This document shows, one piece after another, positions 18,601 to 29,595 of a stretch of 64,000 nt of DNA (position 1 is its first letter; each line of letters starts with the position of its first letter). Under the pieces are notes generated by a model. That model worked only from the letters and a program-made list of their open reading frames with translations, did not search any database and was not told the DNA's origin. A program made the position numbers and the translations under genes. Source of the DNA: Syntrophomonas palmitatica JCM 14374 (lineage in GTDB: Bacteria > Bacillota > Syntrophomonadia > Syntrophomonadales > Syntrophomonadaceae); assembly GCF_001311885.1 (NCBI RefSeq), contig NZ_BBCE01000001.1:62001-126000 (forward strand). Direction: 5' to 3'.

Positions 18601-19569
18601 ATGAAAACCAGGATAACCGAACTTTTTGGTATAGAATATCCTATAGTCTGCGGGGGAATGCTGTGGCTGGCCACACCTGAACTGTGTGCCGCTATCTCTA
18701 ACGCAGGAGGCCTGGGCAATATCACGGCCTGTAATTACGATACCGGAGAAGATTTCAGGGCTGCAATTCATAAGGCGCGTTCACTCACCAGCAAACCTAT
18801 TGGAATTAATATAACCCTCTTGCCTTCGATGCGGTTTACCGAAGCCATATATGATGATTTCTTCCGGGTATGCGCGGAGGAAAAAGTGACCGCAATTGAG
18901 GTCTCCGGCAAACCAGCGGTTAAATACCTTGACATGCTGCATAAGGCTGGCGTAAAGGTAATGCACAAGGTAGGAGCGGTGCGGCATGCTCTGAATATTG
19001 AACGCTACGGTTACGATGCGGTCATTGCCGCCGGCATAGAGGAAGGCGGCCACCCCTTAAACGATGATGTCAGCACGATGGTTTTACTGCCGCGTATTGT
19101 AGAAAGCGTAAAGATTCCGGTTATATCCACAGGAGGCATAGCCGACGGGCGCGGATTGGCCGCTGCCCTATGCCTGGGCGCTGAGGGAGTCTTAATGGCC
19201 ACCCGTTTTATCGCCACCAGGGAATGTCAGGTTCATCCCCGGATCTGGGATGAACTGATTAATAGGCAGGAAAATGAGACTGCTTTAATTTGCAAAAGCG
19301 TAGGGCTGCAAGGCAGGGCGCTTAAAAACAAACTGGTTGAGAAAATCCTGAAATTGGAAAGCCAGGGGGCGACTATCGGAGAACTGATACCCTTGCTGTC
19401 AGGGGCGCGGGTACAGCAAGCCTGGAAAACCGGGGAATGCGATGATGCCGCTTTTATGGTCGGCCAATCCATCGGTCTGGTTAAAGAGGTTACCACCTGC
19501 CAGGAACTGATAGAATCCATGGTAAGGGACGCCCGAATCATTATGGAGAAAAACCTGGCGCGGATATAA
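18601..19569 (+). CDS. Nitronate monooxygenase-like FMN enzyme
   Basis: TIM-barrel flavoprotein of the 2-nitropropane dioxygenase/FabK superfamily. 322 residues. Visible family blocks: GIEYPIVCGGMLWLATPELCAAISNAGGLG at the start (longest conserved run ~20), KPIGINITLLP (~65), the FMN loop IEEGGHPLND (~152), and VISTGGIADGRGLAAALCLGA with GVLMATRF (~180-200). It could oxidise nitronates or act as an FabK-type enoyl reductase; no fatty-acid genes are adjacent, so I leave it as NMO-like. GGGGAGG seven bases before ATG. A single-gene unit with its own promoter and a terminator behind it. Confidence 0.88.
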   Translation: MKTRITELFGIEYPIVCGGMLWLATPELCAAISNAGGLGNITACNYDTGEDFRAAIHKARSLTSKPIGINITLLPSMRFTEAIYDDFFRVCAEEKVTAIEVSGKPAVKYLDMLHKAGVKVMHKVGAVRHALNIERYGYDAVIAAGIEEGGHPLNDDVSTMVLLPRIVESVKIPVISTGGIADGRGLAAALCLGAEGVLMATRFIATRECQVHPRIWDELINRQENETALICKSVGLQGRALKNKLVEKILKLESQGATIGELIPLLSGARVQQAWKTGECDDAAFMVGQSIGLVKEVTTCQELIESMVRDARIIMEKNLARI

Positions 19570-19604
19570 TTTCTTTATTTGGGGAAGGGGTATTCATATA
19601 AAAT

Positions 19605-19640
19605 AACCACTGCCTTAAGTCGTTGCAGTGGTTGTTTTTG
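19605..19640 (+). terminator. Rho-independent terminator after the NMO-like gene
   Basis: AACCACTGC pairs perfectly with GCAGTGGTT around an 11-base loop, followed by GTTTTTG. Confidence 0.8.
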
Positions 19641-19688
19641 CGTAAATTTTAATATAGGAGATAAAAGGTGAAACCTGGTATAAGCGGT

Positions 19689-20135
19689 TTAAACAGTGTT
19701 TTCCGCTTCGTCTTCTTTTACTTTAAACTGAACATCGGTATAGTTTTCAGTTTGTGATTTTTTCACCAGTTTTTCGTATATTCCTTTGGGTACCAGCAGG
19801 ACTGCATATTTTAAGGTTTTATCTATCAGATTCAGCAGGTCCTCATCGCCGTCCCAATATGATACCAAAACTTCACGATCTACACTATCCATCAGTCTTT
19901 TCAAAACCAGTGAAACCAGAAGAATATCATCGACCTTGCCTAAAAAGGGTATAATATCCGGTAAAAAATCGAGGGGGGAAACAACATAAGCTATTGTACC
20001 CAGTAACAAAGCCTTATCGGTTGTGGTTACATTCTCATCTTGAACCAGGCGATACATAAGCTTGACCAGGTTAGGTATAAAAAGCAAAACCTGCTTTAGA
20101 GTTTGGGTGGCCAGTTTTTTTTCGCCGTCACTCAA
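19689..20135 (-). CDS. DUF1232 (YkvA-type) membrane protein
   Basis: Family of small membrane-associated proteins of unknown role. The DUF1232 core is clear: AYVVSPLDFLPDIIPFLG with KVDDILLV, residues ~49-75. 148 residues. The C-terminal ~30 residues are hydrophilic and acidic. The start is TTG 20135 with GAGGAGG seven bases upstream. No partner gene is evident; it sits between the NMO-like gene and rodA. Confidence 0.88.
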   Translation of the reverse strand: MSDGEKKLATQTLKQVLLFIPNLVKLMYRLVQDENVTTTDKALLLGTIAYVVSPLDFLPDIIPFLGKVDDILLVSLVLKRLMDSVDREVLVSYWDGDEDLLNLIDKTLKYAVLLVPKGIYEKLVKKSQTENYTDVQFKVKEDEAENTV

Positions 20136-20193
20136 ATTATTTACCTCCTCGATAACTAAATAAACCTGATTTAATTATAGTATAGCCCCAAAA

Positions 20194-21339
20194 TCAAAAG
20201 ACTATTTGCTTTCCTCTAATATTAACACTTAAAACCAGCCCGGCGGCTACCAGATTAGCCAGCATCGAACTCCCGCCATAGCTTAGATAAGGCAATGGAA
20301 TACCGGTAATAGGCATAATACCGATTGACATGCCTATGCTTTCAAAAACGTGAAAGAGCCACATGGCGGTTATTCCCAGCACTATGAGGGTACCATAAAA
20401 TTCTTTACAGTGGTAAGCGATTTTAACCGCGCGCAGTATTAATATGCCGAATAATATAATAACCATGGTCCCGCCTACAAAGCCAAGTTCCTCGCCTATA
20501 ACCGCATAGATAAAATCCGTGTGGTGTTCGGGTAAAAAATTCAATTGCACCTGGGTACCCTGAAACAATCCTTTACCCAAGATCCCCCCGGAACCAATAG
20601 CTATTAACGACTGTATTGTATTCCAGCCGGCTCCCCGGCCACCTTGTCCGTCATTATAAGGATTGAGAAAAACCAACAGGCGTTTCAGCTGGTAGTCTTT
20701 CATAGGCAAAGGCAATTCAAATCTGAAATGAAGGAAGAGTAAAGCAGCTGCTATTAACAATGCTCCGCCGATCAACCCGCCTAATATTTTAGGATTGGCG
20801 CCTGCCGAAAGCATCATCACCACAGTAATGGCAATATAAACCAGAGCCGTACCCAAATCAGGCTGCAGCATTATCAGTATAAAAGGAACCCCCATATAGA
20901 GGAAGCAGGGCAGCATCTGCTTTAAAGTATCCAGTTCACCTTTACGATCATTGAGGAAACTCGCAAAAGAGACTATCAGGAGTATTTTAGTAAATTCGGC
21001 CGGCTGAACAGCGGGCAGGGGACCCAGACTTATCCAGCCTGTGGTTCCGCGGATTTCCTCACCGATGAGCCGCACTAAAATAAGCAGAAAAATCGAAAAT
21101 CCATATAAAAACCAGTTGTACTGGCGCAGGCTGGCATAGTCATAACGCATCACGAAGAAAAGCGCAATAAGTCCCAGCGTTATAGATAAAACCTGTTTTT
21201 TTACATAATAGAAATGATCGCTGGAGATGCTGTAGCTGGCACTGCTTAATATTAATAAGCCGAAAACGATTAACAGCAAAAGAACAAATACAAACGACTT
21301 GTCGATGAACTTAAGACGCTTTAACTCCAAAACCCTCAC
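20194..21339 (-). CDS. rodA: Rod-shape SEDS glycosyltransferase RodA
   Basis: Peptidoglycan glycosyltransferase of the SEDS family, working with PBP2 in side-wall elongation. 381 residues, about ten membrane spans. Signatures: TTGWISLGPLPAVQPAEFTK (~residue 98), IMLQPDLGTALVY (~158), LPEHHTDFIYAVIGEELGF (~272) and ITGIPLPYLSYGGSS (~348). GTG 21339 is assumed, but its ribosome site is close; a TTG twelve bases downstream is an alternative. It lies near minCDE and mrdA but a terminator after minE suggests its own transcript. Confidence 0.93.
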   Translation of the reverse strand: MRVLELKRLKFIDKSFVFVLLLLIVFGLLILSSASYSISSDHFYYVKKQVLSITLGLIALFFVMRYDYASLRQYNWFLYGFSIFLLILVRLIGEEIRGTTGWISLGPLPAVQPAEFTKILLIVSFASFLNDRKGELDTLKQMLPCFLYMGVPFILIMLQPDLGTALVYIAITVVMMLSAGANPKILGGLIGGALLIAAALLFLHFRFELPLPMKDYQLKRLLVFLNPYNDGQGGRGAGWNTIQSLIAIGSGGILGKGLFQGTQVQLNFLPEHHTDFIYAVIGEELGFVGGTMVIILFGILILRAVKIAYHCKEFYGTLIVLGITAMWLFHVFESIGMSIGIMPITGIPLPYLSYGGSSMLANLVAAGLVLSVNIRGKQIVF

Positions 21340-21396
21340 CCCCTGCTCATTATATTTCAGCGCCTATAACCTGTCCAGCCAGCAAATAATGGCCAA

Positions 21397-21435
21397 AGAA
21401 AAATAAAAGCCAGTACTTTATCAAGTACCAGCCTT
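21397..21435 (-). terminator. Terminator after minE
   Basis: Minus-strand imperfect hairpin: AAGGCTGGTACTT against AAGTACTGGCTT, loop GATA, followed by TTATTTTTC. Confidence 0.65.
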
Positions 21436-21462
21436 AGAATCAATCAAAATTCGCATACAGGT

Positions 21463-21535
21463 TGCATTAACCTGTGTTAATATTAATCAGTCTGCGTGAC
21501 CTGCATTAAAATAATCTGTGTTTATCTGCAATGCA
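21463..21535 (+). repeat. Dispersed repeat, longest tandem copy
   Basis: About six imperfect 11-12-base units in a row (CCTGTGTTAATA, TTAATCAGTCTGCGTGACC, AATCTGTGTTTATCTGC). It abuts the minE stop codon at 21536. Confidence 0.6.
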
Positions 21536-21805
21536 TTATCCCGCACGGCGAAAGCCTTTTACGGGTATACTGGCCACCAATGCCACAGAATCCTCCGAGT
21601 TTTCCAGGTTAACCACCAGTTCTTCATCATCAATATCCAGGTATTCGCGGATCACCTTAATGAGGTCTTCTTTTAAAGCATTCAATAATTCCGGAGATAC
21701 TGAACTCCTGTCATGCACCAAGACCAGGCGCAGTCTTTCACGGGCTATATCCTTGCTGTTTATATTTTCACGGTTAAATATTTTGGTGAGAATATCTAAC
21801 ACCAT
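21536..21805 (-). CDS. minE: Cell-division topological specificity factor MinE
   Basis: Stimulates the MinD ATPase and drives Min oscillation. 89 residues. The amphipathic membrane-targeting helix FDI-like start is VLDILTKIFN; the MinD-contact block KDIARERLRLVLVHDR (~residues 18-33) and SVSPELLNALKEDL follow. GGAGGGTGTGA precedes ATG. Presence of MinE rather than only DivIVA is usual in clostridia and unlike Bacillus. Confidence 0.95.
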   Translation of the reverse strand: MVLDILTKIFNRENINSKDIARERLRLVLVHDRSSVSPELLNALKEDLIKVIREYLDIDDEELVVNLENSEDSVALVASIPVKGFRRAG

Positions 21806-21816
21806 TCACACCCTCC

Positions 21817-22621
21817 TTACCTGGCCAGTTTCAGCATTTTCTTGAATCTGTCCATGATACCGGCAGGCTCGTCTTCATTTGACAGTATAGGTACTTCTTC
21901 TCCGCAAAGACGACGAGCTATGCGCCGGTAAGCCCCCCCCGGCGCGGGAAGCCGATTCGAGAACCGCCGGTTCTCCGCGGTTGGTAGAAACAACAATTGA
22001 TTCATCCTCCGGAACAACCCCTAATAAATCGATGGACAAAATGTCCAGGATGTCATCAATATCCATCATATCGCCGCGTTTGACCATTTTGCTGCGCAGG
22101 CGATTGATAATTAAACGGCTGCCTTTAAGTCCGCTGGCCTCCAAAAGACCAATGATGCGGTCTGCGTCTCTGACCGAAGATACTTCTGGCGTTGCCACCA
22201 CGATGGCATCGTCCGCTCCCGCTACTGCATTGCGAAAACCCTGTTCTATACCGGCAGGGCAATCTACCAGAATGAAATCATAATCTTTGCGCAGCTCGTT
22301 AGTGAGGTTCTTCATTTGGTGCGGTGTTACGGACGTTTTGTCCTTGGTCTGAGCCGCAGGCAGCAGACTTAGACCGTCAAAACGCTTGTCCCTGATTAAG
22401 GCCTGATTCAGTTTGCAATTCGCATTTACAACATCAACAATATCGAATACGATACGATTCTCCAGGCCCATTACCACGTCGAGATTACGCAAACCAATAT
22501 CGGTGTCTATCATGACCACCCTTTTGTTCATCATAGCCAGGGCCGTTCCCAGGTTGGCAGTGGTAGTTGTCTTGCCAACTCCTCCCTTGCCAGAGGTAAC
22601 CACAATAACCTTGCCTTTCAT
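21817..22621 (-). CDS. minD: Septum-site ATPase MinD (one indel)
   Basis: Membrane-cycling ATPase that carries MinC to the poles. The deviant Walker A KGGVGKTTTTANLG is at residues ~11-24, DTDIGLRNLDVVMGL at ~39 and the VDCPAGIE motif at ~120. The C-terminus is split by an eight-base C run at 21943-21950 (one too many); the other frame supplies AYRRIARRLCGEEVPIL and the membrane-targeting helix IMDRFKKMLKLAR, ending at 21817. About 267 residues after repair. Order minC-minD-minE. Confidence 0.95.
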
Positions 22622-22635
22622 TATTCAGCCTCCAA

Positions 22636-23265
22636 TCATAATTTTAACTTCTCTATTACCACTTTTCCGGCCCTGATTCTGGCCAGTTCAGGGCAGTCCA
22701 CCTCAACGAACATTCCGTCCGGGGGGCGCGTAATATGGTTGGCAATGCGCACCTGCGTGGGATTAAAACGGTAAGCGCTGATTAACGCCTTTTCATCCCC
22801 GAAAGCACCCGCATGAACCATACCCCGTAATGAGCCCATAACCAGAATATTTCCTCCGGCTACCACTTCAGCTCCGGGGTTGACATCTCCCAGGATAACC
22901 AGGTTTCCCTCCGTAAAAATCTTTTGACCTGACCGCAGGTGTCGGCACACTAAAGCGGTATCATTGTAGTAAGGCATTTCATCAAATGGGCTTTCCTCCC
23001 CCGGATCATCCGGGGCTCTAAACGGAGGCCCGTTGGACATTAATTCTTTTAGATACAAACCGTGATCCAACAGAACGTCCTCGATCTCTCTAACCTGTTT
23101 ACTGCTTAGATGCCGGTCACCAAGCTTTATGCTGACCCTGCTGCCCAGTTGATAATTGCCTTCTATATCCAGCCTTTCTATCAGCCCTTGTAAAATATCG
23201 GGAAAGCGCTGGAACTGACTAAGATCAATGGAGAGATCTCCATTTACCATGGTCGCCGGTGACAC
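22636..23265 (-). CDS. minC: Septum-site inhibitor MinC
   Basis: Blocks FtsZ ring formation away from mid-cell. 209 residues. An N-terminal FtsZ-binding domain is followed by the C-terminal beta-helix with SGQKIFTEGNLVILGDVNPG, GAEVVAGGNILVMGSLRG and GDEKALISAYRF, which dimerises and binds MinD. The start is GTG 23265 with GGAGG eight bases upstream. A terminator upstream separates minCDE from mrdA. Confidence 0.95.
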   Translation of the reverse strand: MSPATMVNGDLSIDLSQFQRFPDILQGLIERLDIEGNYQLGSRVSIKLGDRHLSSKQVREIEDVLLDHGLYLKELMSNGPPFRAPDDPGEESPFDEMPYYNDTALVCRHLRSGQKIFTEGNLVILGDVNPGAEVVAGGNILVMGSLRGMVHAGAFGDEKALISAYRFNPTQVRIANHITRPPDGMFVEVDCPELARIRAGKVVIEKLKL

Positions 23266-23340
23266 ACCGCAAACCTCCTCTATTTTTCTCCAATTCTATA
23301 TAGTATTTGTTTCTATTGATAACATATTTTTCCTTCGTAA

Positions 23341-23385
23341 AAAAAAATAAAAAAGAGGGAACTATTATCTAATTCCCTCTTTTAG
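23341..23385 (-). terminator. Strong terminator between mrdA and minC
   Basis: Minus-strand hairpin AAAGAGGGAA against TTCCCTCTTT with an 11-base loop, followed by a long T-rich tail (TTTTTTATTTTTTTTTA). It ends the mreBCD-mrdA transcript. Confidence 0.85.
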
Positions 23386-23406
23386 AGTCGTTTTCGTCTG
23401 GGAAAA

Positions 23407-25466
23407 TTACGTCAATATTCGTGCAACTTCATTGAGGCAGTTTTTTTCGGCCTCCGGAGACGTCAGGTGATCTTTAACCCCGAAATACTGCTCAAACACA
23501 TCGCGGACGAGATAACCGGCTGATGCGTATCCGGCGTTTCCGTATTCTACCACAGCCGCCATCGCTATCTGGGGGTTGTCAACAGGAGCAAATGCTATAA
23601 ATACTCCATGGTATTCTTTACGCGGGTTGTCACCGCTGCGTCCTGTCTCAGCAGTACCGGTTTTGGCTCCCACTTGAATATCAGCAGGAAAATGGCTGAA
23701 AAGAGAATAAGCAGTGCCTCCGGGCTGGGTTACCGCCAGCATGGCTCGTTTAGTTTCAGCGATACTAAGCGGTGAAATATCCACCTCATGAACAACCTCA
23801 GGTTTGATAATTTTTAGAACCTTACCTTCATGACTGACTATTTTCTTTACTACATGGGGTTTCATCAGAAAACCGCCATTGGCAATCGTTGCCGCGTAAT
23901 TCGCTAATTGGATTACGGTGTAATCGTTATCACCCTGTCCTATCGACATATTAAAGGTGTTATATGGCTGCCAATTGGTATTAAAATTATAGTCGATCTT
24001 GCGTTCAGCCTCCAGTTGGGCTTTTTCGGCATCTTTCTTGCGTTCTAGTTTTTGCCTTTCCTCAGCATCAGCCGCATCAAGCATCAGATTAGCATATTTG
24101 CGGTCCAACTCCTTGAACAGACGCTCATATTTTCTTTTTAGCAGTGCGGTACCAATTTCCTTTTTCCAGGCCGCAGTGGGCAGTAATCCCTTTTCTTCAT
24201 AAGGGAGGTCTATGCCGGTGCGGCTGCCCAGTCCAAATTCGGAAGCTACATGGATAATCTCATCCTTACCCGCGCGGCGTCCCATTTCCTGAAAATATGT
24301 GTTGCACGATACCGCCAGGGCATTATAGTAGCTGACATTACCGTGTACTCCGGTGCATTTAATAAAAGGCGCCACCCAGTAAGAGCCCGAACAGTTTACC
24401 AAATCATGAAGCGGGTCCATAACCCCCATTTCCAGTGCTGCCATACCGGTTATCGGTTTGAAGGTCGATCCGGGAGGATAAGTAGACTGGATGGCGCGGT
24501 TGCTCAGAGCCCCCGGTTTCATAGGATCATAAGACCCCTGCGGTATATAATAATCGGTCAGTTCTGGTTTGAAATTACCCTTCCAGTCATCAGGATTTAA
24601 TGCCGGGCTGCTGGCCATAGCCAGAACCTCACCGGTTTTAACATTCAGAACTACCGCCGAGGCCACTTTGGCTTTGGGGTTCTGTTGCTGCAAACGCTGC
24701 AGGTTTTGTTCCATGCTTAGTTCCAAGGCCTTTTGCAATTTGGAGTCTATAGTCAAATACAGGTTATTGCCCGGATGTGGTTCCAGGGTCACTAATTCCC
24801 GTACCGGCCTCCCGCCGACATTTACTTCCACCTGCCGCGCCCCATCCTGACCCCTGAGTTCTTTTTCATACTGTTTTTCCAGGCCGGATTTGCCGATTAG
24901 ACTGTTAATACTATAGTCAGAGCCCTCCAATTCTTTAGGGTCAATAGAATGAATAAAACCTAGAACATGACCGGCCATCGACCCTGGGGATAAGAACGCA
25001 GCGGTTCGACGTTTACAGTTACCCCCGGCAGCTCCTGACGATTTTCCTCCAGTTTCACTACCAGCTCCCAGGGTATATCCCGCATAAGCACTACCGGTTC
25101 AAAAAGGCGGTACTGCTGCAGTTCGATTTTTTCCTTGATGAATTTTTCATTTATTTCGGGATAGTAGGGCTGCAGTAGTTTTTCCAGGCGGTTGATAGCG
25201 GAATCCTGTCCGCTTACTCCCAGATAGCTAAGATTCAAGGTATACACCAACTCGTTGGCGGCCAAAACCTCCCCGTCGGCGGCATATATTTCCCCTCGAG
25301 GGGCTTTGACGGGTACCAATCGCACACGGTTGTCTTTGGCTTGAGTTTGAAATTGCTGATTAAGGAAAATTTGTACAAAGGCAAGGCGCACACACAACAA
25401 GGCCAGCAATGCAATCACACAGTAGGAATATACTTTTAAGCGGGTTTTCAGATTTGACCTTTTCAT
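23407..25466 (-). CDS. mrdA: Penicillin-binding protein 2 (one indel)
   Basis: Class B transpeptidase of side-wall elongation, anchored by an N-terminal membrane span (VYSYCVIALLALLCVRLAF). The dimerisation domain is followed by the transpeptidase: STFK in PPGSTFKPITG, SCN in ALAVSCNTYF and KTG in VGAKTGTAETG. One missing G near 24980 separates RSYPQG from MAGHVLGFIHSID; repaired length ~686 residues. Between SCN and KTG lies a ~60-residue charged helical insert rich in Lys/Glu (KRKYERLFKELDRKYANL through KAQLEAERKIDYN). Last gene of mreB-mreC-mreD-mrdA. Confidence 0.93.
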
Positions 25467-25970
25467 TTAATTCTCCCGGTTGAATCTTAAAAGGCCATGT
25501 TGTGAAGAACCATAGTACCAGATATAAAGGGGTACGGTCAGCAGCATGTTATATGCAGATTGGTATAATAACGAAGTTATTAAACCGGCATCCAAATGGA
25601 AGACATCAAAAACCATTAAACTCAGTAACAATAGGAAAAAGGTATTGATGACAGTGGCAATTAATACCGTCAAGATTCCCACCAGCAGATTGTCTTTGAA
25701 AACAACCGTCTGTATTCTACCTAGAATATAAGCCGTCAATGCCTTGGACAAAGCATTAACTCCGATAAATCTCCCGGTAAAAAGGTCTTCCAACATACCG
25801 CATAGGAAACCGTAAACCGTTCCTCTTATGGCCCCATTTATCAAAGCAAAAAAACTTACAAAAATTAAAACCAGATCAGGTACGGTTCCATTTATACTAT
25901 ATATGCTAAAGACTGTCGACTGTAAAAATATGGCCAACCACGGCAATAAAGCCAGGACAACATAGCGCAT
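25467..25970 (-). CDS. mreD: Rod shape-determining protein MreD
   Basis: Integral membrane component of the elongation machinery. About 167 residues with five or six hydrophobic segments; the typical VPDLVLIFVSFFALINGAIRG and GFLCGMLEDLFTGRFIGVNAL blocks (longest shared run ~20) are near residues 30-75. ATG 25970 is preferred (GAGG six bases upstream) over a start 24 bases further up that would overlap mreC. The mrdA ATG follows its stop directly. Confidence 0.93.
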   Translation of the reverse strand: MRYVVLALLPWLAIFLQSTVFSIYSINGTVPDLVLIFVSFFALINGAIRGTVYGFLCGMLEDLFTGRFIGVNALSKALTAYILGRIQTVVFKDNLLVGILTVLIATVINTFFLLLLSLMVFDVFHLDAGLITSLLYQSAYNMLLTVPLYIWYYGSSQHGLLRFNREN

Positions 25971-25971
25971 A

Positions 25972-26840
25972 TTAGTCCTCTTCAGCCTCCACATTCTCTA
26001 CAACATTTTTGTAGTTGATTATGACCAGTACTTCTTCCAGTTTATCAAAATCAACCGCGGGTTTTACACGGGCTGATAACAAAAGGCCGCTGGGTTCCCT
26101 TGATACACTGATTACTTTTCCGATTCTAATCCCTTTGGGATATTGTGAAGATAAACCTGAACATATAACCTGGTCGCCTTTTTTTATTGATGAATAATAT
26201 GGTATGTTGGCCATGCTTAAAAATGTACTCTTACCCAATCCCTCAACAATGCCTCTAGCCTCGCGGCTTTTCTGCAGTATAGCGCCCACCGCCATCTCCC
26301 GGTCAGTAATTAATGATACCTGGCTGAGTTCTGACTGACTGTAGCTACCCTTCCTACCAGGCCCTGAGGACTGATTACAGGCATATCTTTTTTAAGGCCA
26401 TCCTCCAAACCGCAGTCAATAATTATATAATTGTACCAGTTATTGGGGCTTCGGGCTATAACCCGCGCGGACATCAGCTGAAATTTATCATTTTGAGCGG
26501 TCTTAAACTGTAAAATCTTTTCAAGGCGCTGAGCTTCAGCCTTATATTCTTTCAGCATCTGATTTTCTATCTGCAGTCGCTGGTTTTCCTCACGCAATCT
26601 TTCTAACCTGCGGTTTTGGGTTTGCCTATCGTTAAAGGCCGCGGTTAGCCCGGCCCAATTGAACCTGAGACTGCTAAGCCCGCTTTGTAAAGGGGTGTAG
26701 GTGTCTCTAAGCATTTTTTCCGGAAAGCTTATATTATCCCGGCGTGCAGCCGTAAGATTTATAAGAAAAAATGTAGTGACAGTGATTGCCAGTACAAGCC
26801 AGAAGTACTTGTTCTTAAGCAGCTTTAACAAAATTCTCAC
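25972..26840 (-). CDS. mreC: Rod shape-determining protein MreC (one indel)
   Basis: Bitopic membrane scaffold linking MreB to periplasmic enzymes. N-terminal membrane anchor (YFWLVLAITVTTFFLINL), a coiled coil with Leu heptads (residues ~70-112: RRLERLREENQRLQIENQML), then the beta-rich MreC domain (ARVIARSPNNWYNYIIIDCG; GDQVICSGLSSQYPKGIRIG). One base is missing near 26305-26320; after repair SQNSA is followed by QVSLITDREMAVG. About 289 residues. Start GTG 26840. Confidence 0.93.
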
Positions 26841-26845
26841 CCTGG

Positions 26846-27880
<1,035 letters not shown>

Positions 27881-27893
27881 CTACTTTATATAC

Positions 27894-28594
27894 TTATATT
27901 AGTCCTCTAGCTTTCAGGCTGCACTGATTTTTTTCGCCGATGATGACATGATCCAGAACTTCAATGCCTATTATACGACCAGCTTCAATCATACGGCGGG
28001 TTAATTCTATGTCTTCGGGGCTGGGGCGTTCATCACCACTGGGATGATTATGTATTAAAACAATTGAGGCGGCACTGCGTCTCACCGCGCTTTTAAATAC
28101 CTCGCGCGGGTGGGCGCTGGAACTGCTAAGCCCGCCGACGGAAATTTCCTCCAAGCTAACAGCCCTCCCTTGCGATCGAGGTACATAACCCGGAAATGCT
28201 CCCGGTCAAAGAAACGCATTTCCTGTGCGGCTATTTCCCTAACAACTTCCTCCACATCTTCCGGAGATTTAATCGTCCGCTTAGTTTCCACCGAACCTAT
28301 AATACGCCGTCCCAGCTCTATAGCCGCTTTTATGGAAACCGCTTTAGCGGGTCCTATGCCATTGGTCTGCATTAATTCTTCCAGTCTGGCTTCCATGAGA
28401 AAACGCAGCTTATTATCATGCTGGCTCAATAACCTCCTGGCTAAATCTACTGCGTTTTCATAGCGGCTGCCGCTGCCCAGTACGATGGCTAAAAGCTCAT
28501 AATCATCCAAGCTGGATTCGCCGCGGTTTATAAGTTTCTCCCGCGGGCGCATGGTTTCCGGCAATTCCTTAATGCTCATTTTATCCGGATACAT
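27894..28594 (-). CDS. radC: RadC/JAB-domain protein (one indel)
   Basis: UPF0758 family. An N-terminal helix-hairpin-helix part (QTNGIGPAKAVSIKAAIELGRR, ~residues 73-95 with GIGPAKA as core) is followed by a JAMM/MPN domain with the zinc motif HNHPSGD and downstream Asp; the first Glu is in EEISVGGLSSS. The frame changes near 28150 (LLAWRKFPSAG versus LEEISVGG). About 233 residues after repair. Biochemical role is still uncertain in the family. ATG 28594 is five bases inside the spacing after the maf stop. Confidence 0.93.
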
Positions 28595-28598
28595 ATGC

Positions 28599-29176
28599 TC
28601 ACCCCAGTAAATGGATTCCCTGTCTTTTTAACATCAAGCCCAGGCGACTCAAAGGCAGCCCCACCACGTTAAAATAACAGCCTTCAATTCTGCTTACAAA
28701 GAGTGCAGCTTTTCCCTGAATTCCGTAGGCACCCGCTTTATCCATCGCTTCCCCGGTTTGAATGTAGGAAATTATTTCATCAGGGTCCAGGGAACGAAAA
28801 TAAACCTGGTTTCCTCAACCTCGCTTTCACAATTGCCATTGTTCAAGTTATTAATACAAATACCGGTAAGCACCTGATGTGTCCGGCCGCTGAGAGAACT
28901 TAGCATAGCAAACGCTTCAGCTTCGTTGGTTGGTTTGCCCATAATCTTGTCATTCTGGACAACAATCGTGTCTGCGCCAATTATTACACCACTATCAAAA
29001 AAAGAAGCTGCTTCCAAAGCCTTCTGCCGGGCAATCCTTTTAACCATGTCAGCAGGTGTTTCCCCGGGTATATGTTCCTCAATGATATCAGACGCCCGGG
29101 TAATAAATCTTAAGCCCAGATTTTGAAGCAGCAGGGCACGTCTGGGTGATGCGGAAGCGAGTATAATATCATTCAT
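28599..29176 (-). CDS. maf: Maf nucleoside-triphosphate pyrophosphatase (one indel)
   Basis: Hydrolyses modified or non-canonical dTTP/UTP/CTP-type nucleotides and is linked to septum control in Bacillus. Motifs: [18 protein letters not shown] (~residue 5), [14 protein letters not shown] (~70), [11 protein letters not shown] (~94). The first frame ends early at 28772; with one G restored near 28805 the text runs on as [30 protein letters not shown] and [17 protein letters not shown] to TGA 28599, 192 residues, normal for Maf. Confidence 0.93.
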
Positions 29177-29197
29177 ATAGTATACCTTTCATCCTGG

Positions 29198-29464
29198 CTA
29201 GAGGCGCTTATAGACCAGGTAAGACAACACAAAACCTATTATGGCAAATAAATTCAGGTGCATCATAAAACCAAAACTGAAAGTACACACCTTGAGATTA
29301 ACGCTAAAATTTGGTACGCCTATGCTCTGTACCTTGCCCATCATAGCGAGGTTAGGCCACACTTTTATTATAGCGTCTCCAATCCAGCCGCCTATAATTC
29401 CGCCCAGAATAATAAGCAGCAGCAAAACCTGCCATCCTGGATAGGAACGGGTTCCATTTGCCAC
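29198..29464 (-). CDS. DUF4321 small membrane protein
   Basis: 88 residues with two hydrophobic segments (VLLLLIILGGIIGGWIG near residue 14, LFAIIGFVLSYLVY near the end), the DUF4321 layout. Often found just upstream of maf-radC-mreB in clostridia; no function known. Probably the first gene of the maf-radC-mre unit. Confidence 0.82.
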   Translation of the reverse strand: MANGTRSYPGWQVLLLLIILGGIIGGWIGDAIIKVWPNLAMMGKVQSIGVPNFSVNLKVCTFSFGFMMHLNLFAIIGFVLSYLVYKRL

Positions 29465-29595
29465 AGAATTTACCTCCGGTTTTTTATTCTAAAAGTGTAG
29501 CATTAGCTTCAGACAAAAACAAGCGAAATGAAGAAGGAGAACGCCTGTATTTCTGGCCTTCTCCCTGGTTGCATATCACATAACTGAATAAAAAA

